DNA of 64,000 nucleotides from Fistulifera solaris (lineage: Eukaryota; Bacillariophyta; Bacillariophyceae; Naviculales; Stauroneidaceae). The position numbers and the translations under genes are program-made. The notes under the pieces are model-generated. The model was given only the letters and a program-made list of their open reading frames with translations. It did no database searches and had not been told where the DNA came from. How positions within the stretch are numbered: position 1 is the stretch's first letter; each line of letters begins with the position of its first letter. Below, in pieces: positions 42,569 to 52,856 of this stretch. The stretch spans positions 537,501-601,500 of the forward strand of contig AP026135.1 of the NCBI GenBank assembly GCA_030295235.1, written 5' to 3'.

Positions 42569-43003
42569 ATGCAACTTCTTGCATCTGTTACGAGTTTCCT
42601 CCTGCTAGCGTCCACTTGGAGTGCAGCCAACGCCTTTGCTCCTACGCCAACGCGTTCGACAGTGGCATCACACACCGCCCTGCACGCCAAGTACAACTCC
42701 ATGGAAGAGATCCTTGCTTTGTTTCCCGAAGACAAGCCTGTGCTTATCAACTTCTATGATGCCAACACCGAGAATGCTATCAAAGATGACATTTTCCGCG
42801 CCAAACAGCTCTTGTCGGACCGCGCTACACTCGTTTCCATCAAACAACAAGATTATCCCGAAATTGCCAAGTTGTGGGATGCCAACGAGAAATCTCCTTC
42901 AATGATTCTTTTCAAGGATGGAAGACCCGTCACGCGTTTGTACGAAGAGACGCATTATTTGGAAATCGTAGCGCGTATTGGAAAGTTCTGTGGCGAAGAT
43001 TAA
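42569..43003 (+). CDS. Plastid-targeted thioredoxin-like protein without CxxC
   Basis: 144 aa, intronless. Signal peptide SVTSFLLLASTWSAANAFAP with the canonical diatom plastid cleavage motif (ANAFAP), followed by a Ser/Thr-rich transit segment. The mature part is a thioredoxin fold: MEEILALFPEDKPVLINFYD, later LVSIKQQDYPEIAKLWD, and the cis-Pro strand SPSMILFKDGRPVTR. At the active-site position it reads YDANTENA, with no Cys. The only Cys is near the C-terminus (KFCGED). It is therefore unlikely to be a disulfide reductase; a structural or chaperone role is inferred. Confidence 0.85.
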   Translation: MQLLASVTSFLLLASTWSAANAFAPTPTRSTVASHTALHAKYNSMEEILALFPEDKPVLINFYDANTENAIKDDIFRAKQLLSDRATLVSIKQQDYPEIAKLWDANEKSPSMILFKDGRPVTRLYEETHYLEIVARIGKFCGED

Positions 43004-43207
43004 ACGTTTCTCGCCAATATTACACACTAGTTATGATTAGAGCATGAGGCAAAATTTATAGCACTTTACAAAGTAAATACTAATCGTGGTAATTGCTGCT
43101 GGATGATGAAGAATCTCGTCCCTGTTCGAAACTGCGTTTTCGCAGGGTGGTGCCCAGGCTTTCTGTGTGTGAACCAGTCCAGGCAGGCGAAGGCGACGAG
43201 TCGACAT

Positions 43208-44895
43208 CTAGGCCCGTCTCCTCCTTTTGAAACTTAACGATGCGACTATTTTTGCTTGAACACGTGCTTCATCCTCCTGTATGGTGAAATAGACACCCAA
43301 ATTGATGATTCCACAAATCACCCACCCGAAAACACCAATATTAAACGCATTTGTACGACCACCCAGACGCGAAATCATTGCCGCCACAAACACGGGGCCC
43401 AAGCCTCGACCAAAGTCGTCGGTGGTATTGAAGAGAGCAAAGGCCTGACCGCGTTCTTGCGGTAAAGTCACATTTTGTAGTTGCGCTTTTATGATAGGTC
43501 CTGTTACGCCGCTAGCTCCTCCGGCAAACCATGCGACTAAAGCTGTCCAAAGAAACAAGGTGTTATTGTCGATCCAATTCAGAAGCATCCAAAATGGAAA
43601 ACATCCCAGAATAGCTGCCGACCCAGCTAAGAGAGGAGGATATCTTGGGTCGATGCGGTAGAGATAGGTGGCACCGAAACCTCCCATAAGCATCCCCACA
43701 AAATTCCCGAGACCGAAAAATAGGACAGTTAATGTTGCGACCTCGACCGTCATTCCACGATTCTCGGAAAGGAAATCATTCAAGTACATATTAACAATAC
43801 CTAGCGAAGAAAATTAGTACAGACATTTTATCAGATGAAGAAAAAGAAGTGGGAATGATTCCAACTTACCCCACGGAACGCAACCCGGCCCGCCTTGTAA
43901 AAGTGCTAACCGTACAGTTGGCGTTGACACAATAGACACAAACGTGGCCCAGAATCCCATCCAATTCAGTTCGGGATCATTTGATAAAATGGCAAGTTTG
44001 TCTCCGTCCTGAGTATACTGGTCTACGCGCTCTTCTAAACTCACCATCTCCACGAATGGAGAGCAAGACTCGACATCCTGATCTTCTTCACTCTCATTGT
44101 TCCGATTCCGTTGACGCATAGCCTCCTCCATGGCACCACGCTCTGGGTCGGGTACAAAGAGCCATACCGCAAGAGCACAAAACACCGCAGGAAGACCGAT
44201 GACTAAAAGGGTAGCCTCCATCCAAAGGTGGGGCCTAGAAATCCGGCGATGCACTGTCCTAATGATATTCCTGCGCCTGTTCCAATTCCGACCAAAGCAC
44301 CAACCCTATGCCGTTCGTCGGAAGGAAATAAGTCGCCTAAAATGGAATAGATTAGCGGCAAAGCCCCACCGACGCTGAACCCCGTGACTGCTCGACACAA
44401 GTACAATTGACTGTAAGTTTGTACCCAATACGTCAGAATACAGCCCAGTTCCCCTATACAAACAGTTACAGCGAATAATTTTGTTCGGTTGTAAGCATCG
44501 CCGAGGCAACCGACAAGATATGACGCAGGTGCTCCTAGCACGAAAAAGGCCAAAGCAATTTCTCCGCCGAGCTTTTTGTCTCGTTGTTCGTCGTCAAAAT
44601 TAAATTCCTTCGCAATTGCCGTCAGATTAGGTGACATCAAGTTTTGGTCAGCAAACAATAAGATTGTGCAGACAGAAAAGAGTGCTAGAGCACGTGCTTT
44701 GTCCATCGAGGAAGGAACTCTTGACGGTCCGGATAACCGAGGCTCTAAACTAGAATACTGCGATGATGTCGCCAAAGATTCTTTCCCTAGCGTTTGTGAG
44801 ATCTTTTGCATGCTCTCGTCGTGCTGAGCGAATAAGGGATGCCGCCCCGGGGACTCTAGATTCTTCACTTTGGCATATTCGTTATTCAGCTTCAT
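43208..44895 (-). CDS. Spinster-like MFS transporter
   Basis: Twelve-helix major-facilitator protein resembling Spinster transporters (lysosomal or sphingolipid/lysophospholipid-type; substrate unknown). Start taken at the ATG at 44895. Features: ALFSVCTILLFADQNLMSPN, GEIALAFFVLGAPASYLVG, signature loop GDAYNRTKLFAV, AVTGFSVGGALPLIYSILGD, then QGGPGCVPWG joined by a 69-nt intron (43869-43801) to IVNMYLNDFLSENRGM, and FALFNTTDDFGRGLGP. One base is missing in A4 at 44205-44208, which otherwise truncates the protein after GPTFGWRLPF. Restored length 539 aa. A cytoplasmic loop between the halves is acidic. Confidence 0.88.
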
Positions 44896-46671
44896 ACTGG
44901 GTACCTGGTATTCTATCCGTGTCAATTGTCAACTTGCATGCGAAACCAAAAATAAGTCGAAGCTGCGCTTTCAAAATAATCGCATCCGGACGAATTCTCG
45001 ACACTCTGAAAATTAAACGTTGGCTGTGGACGAAACGGGTGTGACTAGGGGAAAACGGTGTGACTAGGGGTGTTTATAGTCGATAATCACAAGTTTTGTA
45101 CAATTCGATCTTTTTACACTGGAAGCCGTTCCGACATGAAGGATGAGTCGTCGTGCTCTGGACTGCAAGTACACTGTCAACGTAACAGTTTTCCGCCCAA
45201 TACGTAATACGTACCAATACCCAATACACATAGTCTACAAGCAACAAATTAATGATCACACCCGCTTTCACACAAAAATAACGACGAGGCTCTGCAGGTG
45301 ATCCAGTCAAGTTTGGTTTTAAAAAGAGAAGTGGCTGGATGCTAGGTCGGATAAGGATTTATGGTCCTGGATTGTCTTTGGAGGGTCTAGCACCGCCCGT
45401 CGGGGCCAAGTTGACACACACTCGATGCTCTGAGCGTTGGACATGACCAGACTTCTTTGCAACAAACCAAAACTTTGGAACCTAACGACCCCTTCGACCT
45501 CTTCGTGCTAACTGGACGTCGAATGCACCAGCAAATCATCGAGTGTCGCAGTGTAGTGCAAATTCATTACGAATAGAAAATGGACACGCTCGTTTATTAT
45601 TTGGGAAGTCAGTCAAACTATGCCGTCGTTTGTGCTCTTTGCTTATGAGCTTATGGAGGGGGGTGATAATAAAGCATAAAGCCGTTTCCTCTCGCTCTCT
45701 TTTCGGCCACAATTTATTGGCCAATTCTTCTCGCCACGTCAGGGTCAGGGCTTATGGCCATTTCTAACCGGAAGTTTCGTATTTCGTATTTTCGTATTTC
45801 GCGTGCTCCCACACTTGCCCAATTTGCCCAAACGGGAGAGAAATGAAAAATACAGAAATAATCGGCTCACTTTCTCCGTAAAAGCCTTGGGTACGAACCC
45901 AAAATAATACGAAATACGAAACTTCCAGTTAGAAATGGGAAATGGCCCTTCGTTTAATCGGAACGAAAGAGAAGATCGATAAAAGCAGCTGGTAAGAATC
46001 AATAATTACTTGAGCGATTAATACCAATGAAATAGTAAAAAGTATAAGAAGCAGAAAGAACAAAGGCTACTTTCGCCTTTATACTTTCCAGTTTCCAGTC
46101 AACTTTTCCTTTCTGTCTTCATCCTTCATGCTTTCCTTCTTTTCCATTCCTCTTCGGCTTTAAGATAGATACGTAACCGTAATAAATACCCAAAAAGATA
46201 CTAACTACAAATTACCAGATAGTCAATTGCGGAATACTCCGAACTCCGTTCTTCCATGTCTTAATGCCTATCCAACGACGAAAAATTATGTCTATAAAGT
46301 TGACAATGGCGACGTTTTTCGAAATTCCAGTACATAACGATACTGTACAAAAGGCCAGGAAATTGAAGACGAGCAAGCATCACTCTATAAGCAATAACAA
46401 GTTCGACATACCGTCTCGATTCTGTATCGCTCAGATTGTTGGGCCTCTTATTCGGTGGAATAATTTCGTTTCTGTAACGCATGTGCTCAATTTTTGGTCG
46501 GAAGCCGGAAGTCATCAGTCATTTAGGTCGATCTTATGACTGCCGTTCGCACGCACCGCTGCTTCGCCGTTCACCTCTCACCACTGATCGTCATAGATAG
46601 CCTTCTCATCATCTCCTTTTGTATTAACAGCGTCATTGACGAGATCTGGCTGTTTCTAATTAAAAACGAAC
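44896..46671. other. Long intergenic region with inverted and tandem repeats
   Basis: About 1.8 kb with no supported gene. A two-unit tandem repeat GTGTGACTAGGGG lies at 45039-45069. A 33-bp inverted repeat (one mismatch) spans 45758-45938. The last 150 bases upstream of 46672 should be the promoter of the secreted protein gene. Confidence 0.5.
45758..45938. repeat. 33-bp inverted repeat around a 115-bp loop
   Basis: Arm 1 45758-45790 and arm 2 45906-45938 are inverted copies with one mismatch (core GGAAGTTTCGTATTTCGTATT, 45770-45790). The loop has further TTTCGTAT units. Could be a MITE-like element or the source of a long hairpin RNA. No clear target-site duplication was identified by eye. 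Confidence 0.8.
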
Positions 46672-48231
46672 ATGAATTTTCTCTTCAAGGGCTTGTTGGC
46701 CGCAATTCTGTTGTTCTCATCGGCGCTGGGCCAGAATGCGACGAACTCAACGGTTGAGCCTGATCCAATCGAACCGACGGTTGCACCTGCCGAACAGACC
46801 AATTCGACGGAAGGAACGCAAACTCCAGCACCATCGGCAAGCCCCCAGGTGAACGCGACATCACCACCGATTGAGCCGCCTGAGAAACTTGAGTGTTACG
46901 ACAATACCACTATCCTTCGAGAGCATCTTGCACTGAAAAACGCATTTACGCCCGAGACGTACACCCTTTGCAGCAATACTATTTTCGAGGTTGGAGTTGC
47001 GACGGAGGCTGGTCAGCTGTGCTGTTTAGACGGTCAAGCGCCTCTTCATCCTAGAAGTAATACAAAGATTCAGTGCGGGCCGGACGGAAATCCGAATAAT
47101 AACTGTACGCTCGTGGGTGGTAACTTGCAGCTATTAAACGTCTACCCCGTGTTCAATGAACAGCCCGAAAACGCAGTAATTGAAGGTGTCACATTCAAAA
47201 TGCTATTTCATCCGCTGCGCTATTGCTGAACGGAGGATCTGTTGTGTTTCGAAACTGTATTTTCGAGGTGAGTATTACCTGTTGATCCTGTTTGCTAAAA
47301 GGGATGTGATTTGTCGTATGCTAATAATAATATTATCTTGCAGGGACACAGCGGCGCTTCACCGATATCGACATTCCATAGTGCTCCTGATTCGAATCCA
47401 ACTTCGCGAAGGCTAATGGATTCCATAATGGAAGGCCTCAGTCTAGAAGAAAGAGCGTATTTGAGCATTCTCGAATACACCAAACTCCTTAATGGAGAAA
47501 AAAGTGTTGCGGACCTCTTTTGACCTCCGACGCGTTTGCCGTAGTTCCTATGGACGATGTTAGCGTTGAGCGGGGAGAAAAGAGAAGTTTGCAAGCTGGC
47601 GTCGAGTGGAAATTGCAAGAATATGTTTTTGAAGGTTGCACTTTTCAGCACAACGAGCAAGGTACAGGCCACGGCGACCTTCTACTGTTTGGGATAATCA
47701 CTATTCAAGAGGATTCCGATGTTGCAACATTTGATAACTGCACTTTTTACAATAATTCGTACGGTGATCCGGATGATGTGGTGAGTTAAAAAAAACGTGC
47801 TAAGTGGTCGATTGGCCATTATCATGCAGTGGAGTCGAAGCTCACTTTTTATTTCTTCTACCACAGAGCGGATACGCTATCAACGTTGCGGCGGGTTCCA
47901 AAATTACATTGAAAACAATTGTTTCATCGATAATAATTTCATCGGAAAGGGCCCCGTAGTTCTTGCCAGTGCCGATGACCTTTCCGACAGTTCTGGGAAT
48001 TACGGAACCGAAGATGATCTCCTGACGTGTCAGTTCATTTATATGGGCGAAGGGGAGAATTACGAGTGCATTGAGTATGAAGCAAACGAATGTGGGTCTG
48101 GTACAGGTTCAGCTCCAGGTTCTGCTCCAGGTCCTGCTCCAGCTCCAATGGATGATTCTTCGGGAGCTATGTCGAGAACATTGGTGTTGATTTCTCTTGC
48201 TGCACTTGTTGCTTTTGTTTCCTTTGTGTAG
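46672..48231 (+). CDS. Secreted, surface-anchored beta-helix-like protein
   Basis: ATG at 46672; signal peptide FLFKGLLAAILLFSSALG, then a Pro/Thr/Asn stalk with several N-glycosylation sequons. The body has spaced strands typical of right-handed parallel beta-helices (VVFRNCIFEG, YVFEGCTFQHN, VATFDNCTFYNNS, ENNCFIDNNF). The tail is Pro/Ala/Gly/Ser repeats, then a hydrophobic end (LVLISLAALVAFVSFV), either a TM helix or GPI signal. Introns: 47268-47343 (76 nt) and 47781-47866 (86 nt). Three bases are missing, at A4 47197-47200, T4 47518-47521 and A4 47900-47903. Restored length 466 aa. A pectin-lyase-like fold is inferred; no catalytic residues were identified. Confidence 0.75.
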
Positions 48232-48311
48232 TAGTAGTGATGTGCTCATCCGCTAATTCGACAGCGAAGCGCGACATAGGGCAAATTTGTAATCTTTAAA
48301 AAGATATTATG

Positions 48312-49262
48312 TTATTGTGAAAGACGATTGTTTGGCAATAACCATTCAGATTGAAATCCCCTTTGAAAGCAGACTATTCCACCCAAATGAGCCAGCCCCA
48401 AGAAATACCGATGAGCATACACGGAGGAAAATGGTCGAGCAAATGCTAAATCAGGTAGACCCATTCCGTTGCAGAATGCGTGCGACAGTACAATAGCAAC
48501 TACCGAACCAGTTCGAAGGTAAATGTAGGCGGAGTAAGCTCCAAATAAACTTGTGTACATGAATTGAACGACGGTTTGTAAGACAATTGTTCGCGGCGGG
48601 GCTTGATGCCAGCGCGAGATGGCATGATGCAAATGAGCCGAACCAAAAAAGATGGGTGCGAGAACGACGATGCGGGAGGTATCCATCCCGGTCGAGCACA
48701 TGATCGATACAATGCACCTCCGAAACAATAATTCCTCCGTAATGGGTGCAATGATGCGATTGCGAAGACAAACCCATCGTTCGTCAGAAGATGATGTGCC
48801 AAATAGGGAATGTGTGACAGGAGCGATGAAAGCAGAATGCCATATTTTGCAAAAGAGAGAAGGAAAAGAATACAAATGCGTCACCGAGGATCGTTGCTGA
48901 TACTCCTGTTGCTTCTTGCGTGTGGCTACTGCCACTTGAACGATCATTTGCGTAATGGATCCCAAGTACAGTAAGGCTGTGTGCGAGACGACCCCAAGAA
49001 TGGTTCGTACAGATTGTCGCCAGGTCAACGATGACCTCTCTTTCGTCGGAATTATGTAAGCAAGAGCCCACGTTGACACTATGCACACAAAAGTTGTAGC
49101 AGCTGTTCTCCATTTAATTTGTAAGTGATTGTCGCGTTCGAGACTTCGAATATGTGAAGGGACGAAATAGTAGATTGAGCCCACAAACGATGTCGAAAGG
49201 ATGCTGCAATACACTAGGGCCGTCGACAGCGGTAAGCGATCCAGCTGATCATTGAGAGACAT
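48312..49262 (-). CDS. RCE1: RCE1-type CAAX prenyl endopeptidase
   Basis: ER-membrane protease that cleaves the -AAX residues from prenylated CAAX proteins. 316 aa, intronless, unbroken. Several TM segments, with the CPBP signature: NRIIAPITEELLFRRCIVSI (EExxxR), APIFFGSAHLHHAI (FxxxH) and VVAIVLSHAFCNGMGLP (HxxxN/D-like). The order and spacing match RCE1 rather than bacterial CPBP proteins. Start at ATG 49262. Convergent with the beta-helix gene. Confidence 0.92.
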   Translation of the reverse strand: MSLNDQLDRLPLSTALVYCSILSTSFVGSIYYFVPSHIRSLERDNHLQIKWRTAATTFVCIVSTWALAYIIPTKERSSLTWRQSVRTILGVVSHTALLYLGSITQMIVQVAVATRKKQQEYQQRSSVTHLYSFPSLFCKIWHSAFIAPVTHSLFGTSSSDERWVCLRNRIIAPITEELLFRRCIVSIMCSTGMDTSRIVVLAPIFFGSAHLHHAISRWHQAPPRTIVLQTVVQFMYTSLFGAYSAYIYLRTGSVVAIVLSHAFCNGMGLPDLAFARPFSSVYAHRYFLGLAHLGGIVCFQRGFQSEWLLPNNRLSQ

Positions 49263-49545
49263 GTGCTTTTCGACGTTGAATATTAGAATTGATTAATTTG
49301 TCTAGATTGATATTGAAATCCATTATCGCCCATCGTCAAAATAAAATGCAGAAAGGGACGGGCGAATAAATAATTATTCGTTCGTCGACCGCCGCGCTCA
49401 TTGCGGCTGTCGCATAGCGTCTTGAATACTGGGGACTAAGATTGAAGGGACTGATGTAGGGGTAGAAAAAATGTTATTGTCGTTTATTGTTGCCTTACCA
49501 CTTACCAGTTATTGTTGTTAATACCATTATAAAATTAACAATGAA

Positions 49546-50813
49546 ATGTCTTGGGAAAGAGAAGAATGCATAACATATGTGACACTAGGAGACGGCGATT
49601 TCACGTTTTCGCTCGATTTGGCTGGTTGGCTTTCGGATGCAACGATTCGTGACAACAAAGGCCGCAGTTATTTGCAGCGGCGAAAGCTTTTGTGTACAGG
49701 GCTGGATTCGCTGCCAAGCTTGACATCAAAATATCGCGATACTCCGTTTATTTTGAATCAATTAAGCACACGTGGTGATGATGGAGCCTTCTCAGTGACG
49801 GTCGAGCACGAAGTGAATGCGATGGAGTCTCCGACAACTCTAGCATCACACTTGCCGGCGCAGATCATCCTCTTCAATCATCCGCACTTGGCGACCGAAA
49901 ACGCCAAGCTTCATTACAACTTTCTGTGTCACTTATTTCATTCTGTGTGGCATTATTATATTGCTGCTAATGGGATATTTCTCTTAACGTTGGCTCGAGG
50001 TCAGTACGAACGATGGGATTGCGGGAAAGCTGCCGAGAAACAGGGAATGAGACTCGTTTGGCGTGGTCCATTTCAGCCACCGCAGCCAGCGAAGAATAAA
50101 GAGTATAGCCATAGAACGTACTATGCTTCTCGCCGGCATCAAACTGGAAAATCGTTTGCAAACCGAGTTCTTGGTACAAGCGAATCGTTTGCGTATCAGC
50201 GCCTACTAGATACTCCTGATCCGCAATGGGAACAGTACGTTGGATGGTTATTTTCACCACATTCTTCTACCTCAAAAGAAGGAGAGAATACTGAAGAAGC
50301 GGAACCGGATCAACAGAAAACGCTAAACGCTTCTCATCCCTGTCCTTTCTGCGACAAGGTTTTCTCCGAAGAGCGTTCTGTCCAGAGTCATATTGGGCAC
50401 AAACATTGCAAACGGAAGCGAGAATCAAAAGTATCATGTGACCTTTGCTCGCGTGAAGGTCTTAACCGTGTATTTGAAAGTGCTCAAGGATTGGAGGATC
50501 ATATTAATGCCCGACACCAAGCTGTCCATAAATCAATTCGTCCCGATTGGTGTCAAACCTCAAACCAAACAAACGCAGAAAAGCCGACCACTGTTCCCCA
50601 CGGAAGCTGTCCTATTTGTAATGCCCGATTAATTGGTTCTGATGCAGATCAAGTCTTGAAAATTCACATGGAAAGCTTTTTGCCACCGATCGATCGCTCC
50701 GGCCAACCCTCTTTTGAATGCACTTATTGCAAAAGGTTTTCCAGCAAAATAGAGCTCGCCTACAACACGAAAATCATTGCGCTAAAAGAGATGTTGATTT
50801 AAATAGAAAATGA
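49546..50813 (+). CDS. BMT5-like methyltransferase domain fused to C2H2 zinc fingers
   Basis: ATG at 49546. Residues 1-190 resemble the Rossmann domain of 25S rRNA uridine-N3 methyltransferase BMT5: VTLGDGDFTFSLDLAGWL (SAM loop), AQIILFNHPHLATENAKLHY and AANGIFLLTLARGQYERWDC. Three to four zinc fingers follow: CPFCDKVFSEERSVQSHIGH with KH, CDLCSREGL ... HINARH, CPICNARL ... KIHME, and a last CTYCKRF. As written the last finger is cut at 50802. One more C at 50759-50760 would give ELALQHENHCAKRDV and a stop at 50811-50813, completing a CCHC finger. About 422 aa. rRNA modification is inferred. Confidence 0.75.
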
Positions 50814-50906
50814 TAGAAGTTCTGTCACAGCAGATGGTTGACGCATCCCGAGATCACGGCGCATCCGTAGAAGCAACAGCCATCTCCACGGATGAATAGT
50901 ATAGTA

Positions 50907-52021
50907 CTAGTCAAACGAGGGGTCCGGGGGCATCATGTCATCAAATATTGCTAGATTGAGTTGAGGCTGATTTGCTGGAAGAGGGATAATTTTTGTTACC
51001 TGTGAGGGAGGTTTCCAGTGAGGCATTCCGGTCGGACTTAGAACAATCGGCTGCTTCGCATTTGCCGCAAAAGGGTAGGCTGTCGGCGGGCATCCCAACC
51101 TGGCAGCATAAGGACCATGAAACATAAAAGATAGATTCATACCAGGAGGAAAGCCAAGCGGTGTGTTACTTCGAACTTTCTGCTTGTCTTCTTCTTTCTT
51201 TTGCTTCCAAGCTTTCATTGCTGCCGTGTACTTTTCTCGTTCGTCTTTTTCCTTCTGCACAAAAGGGCGGCGTTCATTATCAGTGAGTGAGCGCCACATT
51301 TGACCCAAAATGCGTGAAATTCCCGTATTCTTCATGTCGGGATTTTTCTCGCTCAGCTCCTTTCGTTTGCCCACGCTGAAGAACAAGAAGGCTGACATTG
51401 GGCGGCGGGGTGCTGAACGACACGTTAGTTTCGTACTCGATATCAAGCAATCGACAAAGACGGACTTACCCGCAGGGTCCTTCTTCTGTCTCCTAGATGA
51501 CACTTTCCATGGTCCTATGTATGCCTTCTTTTCGTCCAGAAACCGCTGCTTGTCCTTAGCAGCAATATCGTTCCAGTCTTTTCGCTCTTCTTGAGAAAGA
51601 CTCCTCCACAATTCTGACGAGCGCTTCGATACGGATTCAATGCTCGCACTTTCTCCTAGTTCTTTTTTAATCTCACTTTGTTTGGCCATGAAGAAGCAAA
51701 TGTAAGAACTTTTGAATCGTTTTGGAGCCTGCGGAGCTTTCCGAAGAGCGGGACCTTTTCTCTTTTTCTTCGTCTTGTTGTCCTGAAGGGGAAGAGTTTC
51801 AATATCATCAACTCCTGCGTCCTCGGATTCCTCAATCACACTTAATTCATCGCCCTGTGGGATGTTGCATCATAAGTGCATACAACCACAAACAACGAGA
51901 GAAACATCGACAACCGAGACAAACACACGACAAGTAAATGAAAATGTATGAGCAATGAATTATCAACTTTTACAGTGATATACAACATGGCATTTTCACG
52001 CACATTTCCCAGAGCTGCCAT
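50907..52021 (-). CDS. Protein with two HMG boxes
   Basis: Non-histone chromatin or architectural protein. A mini-exon 52021-52004 (MAALGN) is joined by a 149-nt intron (52003-51855) to GDELSVIEESEDAG; the downstream frame otherwise has only a GTG start. A second, 57-nt intron (51469-51413, GTAAGT..TTCAG) is in frame, so unspliced RNA stays open. HMG box 1: APQAPKRFKSSYICFFMAKQ ... LWRSLSQEERKDWNDIAAKD; box 2: AAPRRPMSAFLFFSVGKRKE ... MWRSLTDNERRPFVQKEKDE. The tail is Pro/Phe-rich with no known domain. The start exon is inferred from splice signals. Confidence 0.85.
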
Positions 52022-52165
52022 GATGTCAAAAGAAGCTTCGAAAAGATTTTTGTAGCTTTTGGTAATTCAAGGAACCTTGTACCAGGGTATGAACACTTAT
52101 TATTTGTTTCAATGGAATGCGCGGCGGAAAAAAGTTTAAAAAAGCTCATCGCAACGGTCATCGTT

Positions 52166-52188
52166 TCCTGACTGACATCCAGTCGTGA
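52166..52188. repeat. TCATGACTG-type hairpin (TCCTGACTG / CAGTCGTGA)
   Basis: Nine-bp arms with two mismatches and 5-nt loop ACATC; same layout as at 3121-3143. Confidence 0.6.
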
Positions 52189-52478
52189 AGAAGTTCAGCC
52201 TACATACGGAGTACTACGGAAGTTTACTACTCCGTAATTTGTTTTTCTTACGATTTGCAATTGATGTTCTCCATTCTAACGACACCATGGAAATAGTAGC
52301 TTTTGTCATAGAATCATTCCATGAAGCTACCTGGTAGTGATCCTATACCAATCATAAGTCAAGATTTTACAGTTACTGAACATCAATCGAGTCGGATGCA
52401 AAGACGTCATGGTCGTGGTCATGGTCATGGAGGAGTTTAAAGTTGTTTGTTGTTTACATCATAACTTTTTTTTTTGAA

Positions 52479-52520
52479 ACGTGTCCTTTTATAGTATTAC
52501 TTTCTCTACTTATTAATGAC
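52479..52520 (+). repeat. 42-bp dispersed repeat, copy 1
   Basis: Direct match to 61036-61077, about 38 of 42 identical (core GTCCTTTTATAGTATT). Both copies are intergenic. Confidence 0.75.
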
Positions 52521-52613
52521 GGAGGATCAGTTGAGTTGTATCTAGTACGCTCAGACGGGAAACGGAAGATTGCGAGGGAGCCGCATTAAGAATACGGTTA
52601 GTAGATAGATAGA

Positions 52614-52695
52614 GGGAGACACGGGAACGCACCTCTGCTTGGTACATTTCTCTACGGGGGCCTACGTGAGTGTACACTTTTTCCCGCACCTTGCA
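52614..52695 (-). repeat. Dispersed about 80-bp repeat, copy 2
   Basis: Reverse complement of 36938-37016 with a few substitutions and a 2-3 base indel. Shared ends AGCAAGGTGCG/TGCAAGGTGCG and CCCGTGTCTCCC. Confidence 0.8.
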
Positions 52696-52856
52696 AGCAC
52701 CGAACCTGTCCATCATCCGGAATCATCCGGACTAAAAGCTAGATCGCAAACACCAACCAAAAACCTTTTGCTTAAAAGGTTCTGCAACAAAATTTCGAAG
52801 CCGCGACAATTTCCCTCAACCCATTGAAGTTTACCCTATCAATCAATAGTATTCAA

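Larger units (their letters stand above)
52022..52856. other. Spacer rich in small repeats
   Basis: About 830 bases. Contains a TCATGACTG-type hairpin (52166-52188), TACGGAGTACTACGG and TACTCCGTA half-sites (52205-52240), a 42-bp dispersed repeat (52479-52520) and a reverse copy of the 80-bp repeat (52614-52695). No gene. Confidence 0.6.
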
